From: Bacteroidales bacterium
GTDB taxonomy: Bacteria > Bacteroidota > Bacteroidia > Bacteroidales > JAOZVK01
DNA: 5,296 nucleotides
NCBI GenBank assembly: GCA_029938185.1
Contig: JAOZVK010000087.1
Span: 8,864 to 14,159 of the forward strand
Direction of reading: 5' to 3'
The notes under the pieces were generated by a model that saw nothing but the letters and a program-made list of their open reading frames with translations, had not been told where the DNA came from and did no database searches. Shown in pieces: positions 5,227 to 5,296 of the stretch. The stretch's first letter is position 1. Each line of letters starts with the position of its first letter. The position numbers were made by a program, and so were the translations under genes.

Positions 5227-5296
5227 GCTAACATTATGCTGGGTGTCAGTGGTTTTGCAGTGTTTTTTTTTTGTGCTTCGCACTCAAAAAAAAACT
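5227..5296 (+). repeat. Left half and apex of an attC-like site, cut by the window end
   Basis: It starts with the core GCTAAC (5227-5232), followed by a GGTGTCAG block (5242-5249) also found at the same place in the complete site (2518-2525). The apical part folds as a T-run (5263-5272) against an A-run (5286-5294), capped by GTGC-TTC-GCAC (5273-5283). The right arm and the GTTAGC core should lie beyond the window. The T-run faces an A-run and is part of the palindrome, so I do not call it a terminator. Confidence 0.6.

Larger units (their letters stand above)
2601..5296 (+). mobile_element. Gene cassette 2 (or two fused cassettes), 3' end beyond the window
   Basis: This segment starts at the core of the attC-like site at 2504-2605 and runs into the half-site that begins at 5227. 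It holds a promoter, a long hairpin, a broken receiver gene and an AbiE-like pair, all on the + strand. At about 2.7 kb with two unrelated gene sets it may be two cassettes joined after loss or divergence of an attC. The hairpin at 2736-2828 and the 3273-3311 gap are the places to look for a lost site. I see no attC-like palindrome in 3273-3311. Confidence 0.45.

Noticed and set aside
5258..5296. Hairpin with T-run as a Rho-independent terminator of the toxin gene
   Set aside because: The T-run is on the 5' side of the hairpin and pairs with an A-run, opposite to a terminator on this strand. It is explained as the apex of an attC-like site.

Overview
The window is AT-rich and most likely comes from a member of the Bacteroidota. 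Three -7 boxes match the TAnnTTTG consensus of that phylum and sit just upstream of genes. A fourth belongs to a complete TTTG-N19-TAnnTTTG promoter. The AbiEii-type toxin also reads like the version common in that phylum. The species cannot be named from the sequence alone.

Layout. The window looks like a piece of an integron-type gene-cassette array. One complete attC-like imperfect palindrome lies at 2504-2605, bounded by GCTAAC and GTTAGC. Half-sites of the same kind lie at both ends: the right half of one at 1-58 and the left half of another at 5227-5296. They divide the window into two cassettes. No integrase gene is present.

Cassette 1 (about 54-2600) is a compact Type II restriction-modification system with its own promoter. 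It encodes a TdeIII-family restriction endonuclease (155-994), followed by a C5-cytosine methyltransferase (1009-2508). The methyltransferase has all the main motifs plus a large extra domain, and its stop codon lies inside the attC site. TdeIII-family enzymes are associated with GGNCC, so that is the likely but unproven target.

Cassette 2 (about 2601 to beyond the window) begins with a near-perfect Bacteroidota promoter (2635-2665), then a 93-base imperfect hairpin (2736-2828) whose CACTAAC/GTTAGTG boxes recall attC. A decayed receiver-domain gene follows (2881-3272; frameshifted, with the phospho-acceptor Asp replaced by Asn). The rest is an AbiE-like type IV toxin-antitoxin or abortive-infection module. 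It consists of a winged-helix antitoxin/repressor (3419-4096) with no normal start codon, and a nucleotidyltransferase toxin split into two frames (4137-4712 and 4709-5215) exactly at an A AAA AAG heptamer.

The most interesting signal is regulatory. The same element, GGCAA-N13-TTGCCGTARATTTGA, lies upstream of both antitoxin and toxin. Each copy carries a TAnnTTTG -7 box, which suggests that the antitoxin controls two separate promoters, the second giving a nearly leaderless toxin mRNA. Both cassettes carry addiction-type defence modules of the kind that can protect hosts from phage and stabilise arrays. Three one-base irregularities in cassette 2 (receiver, antitoxin start, toxin) leave open whether it is decaying, contains sequencing errors, or uses recoding.
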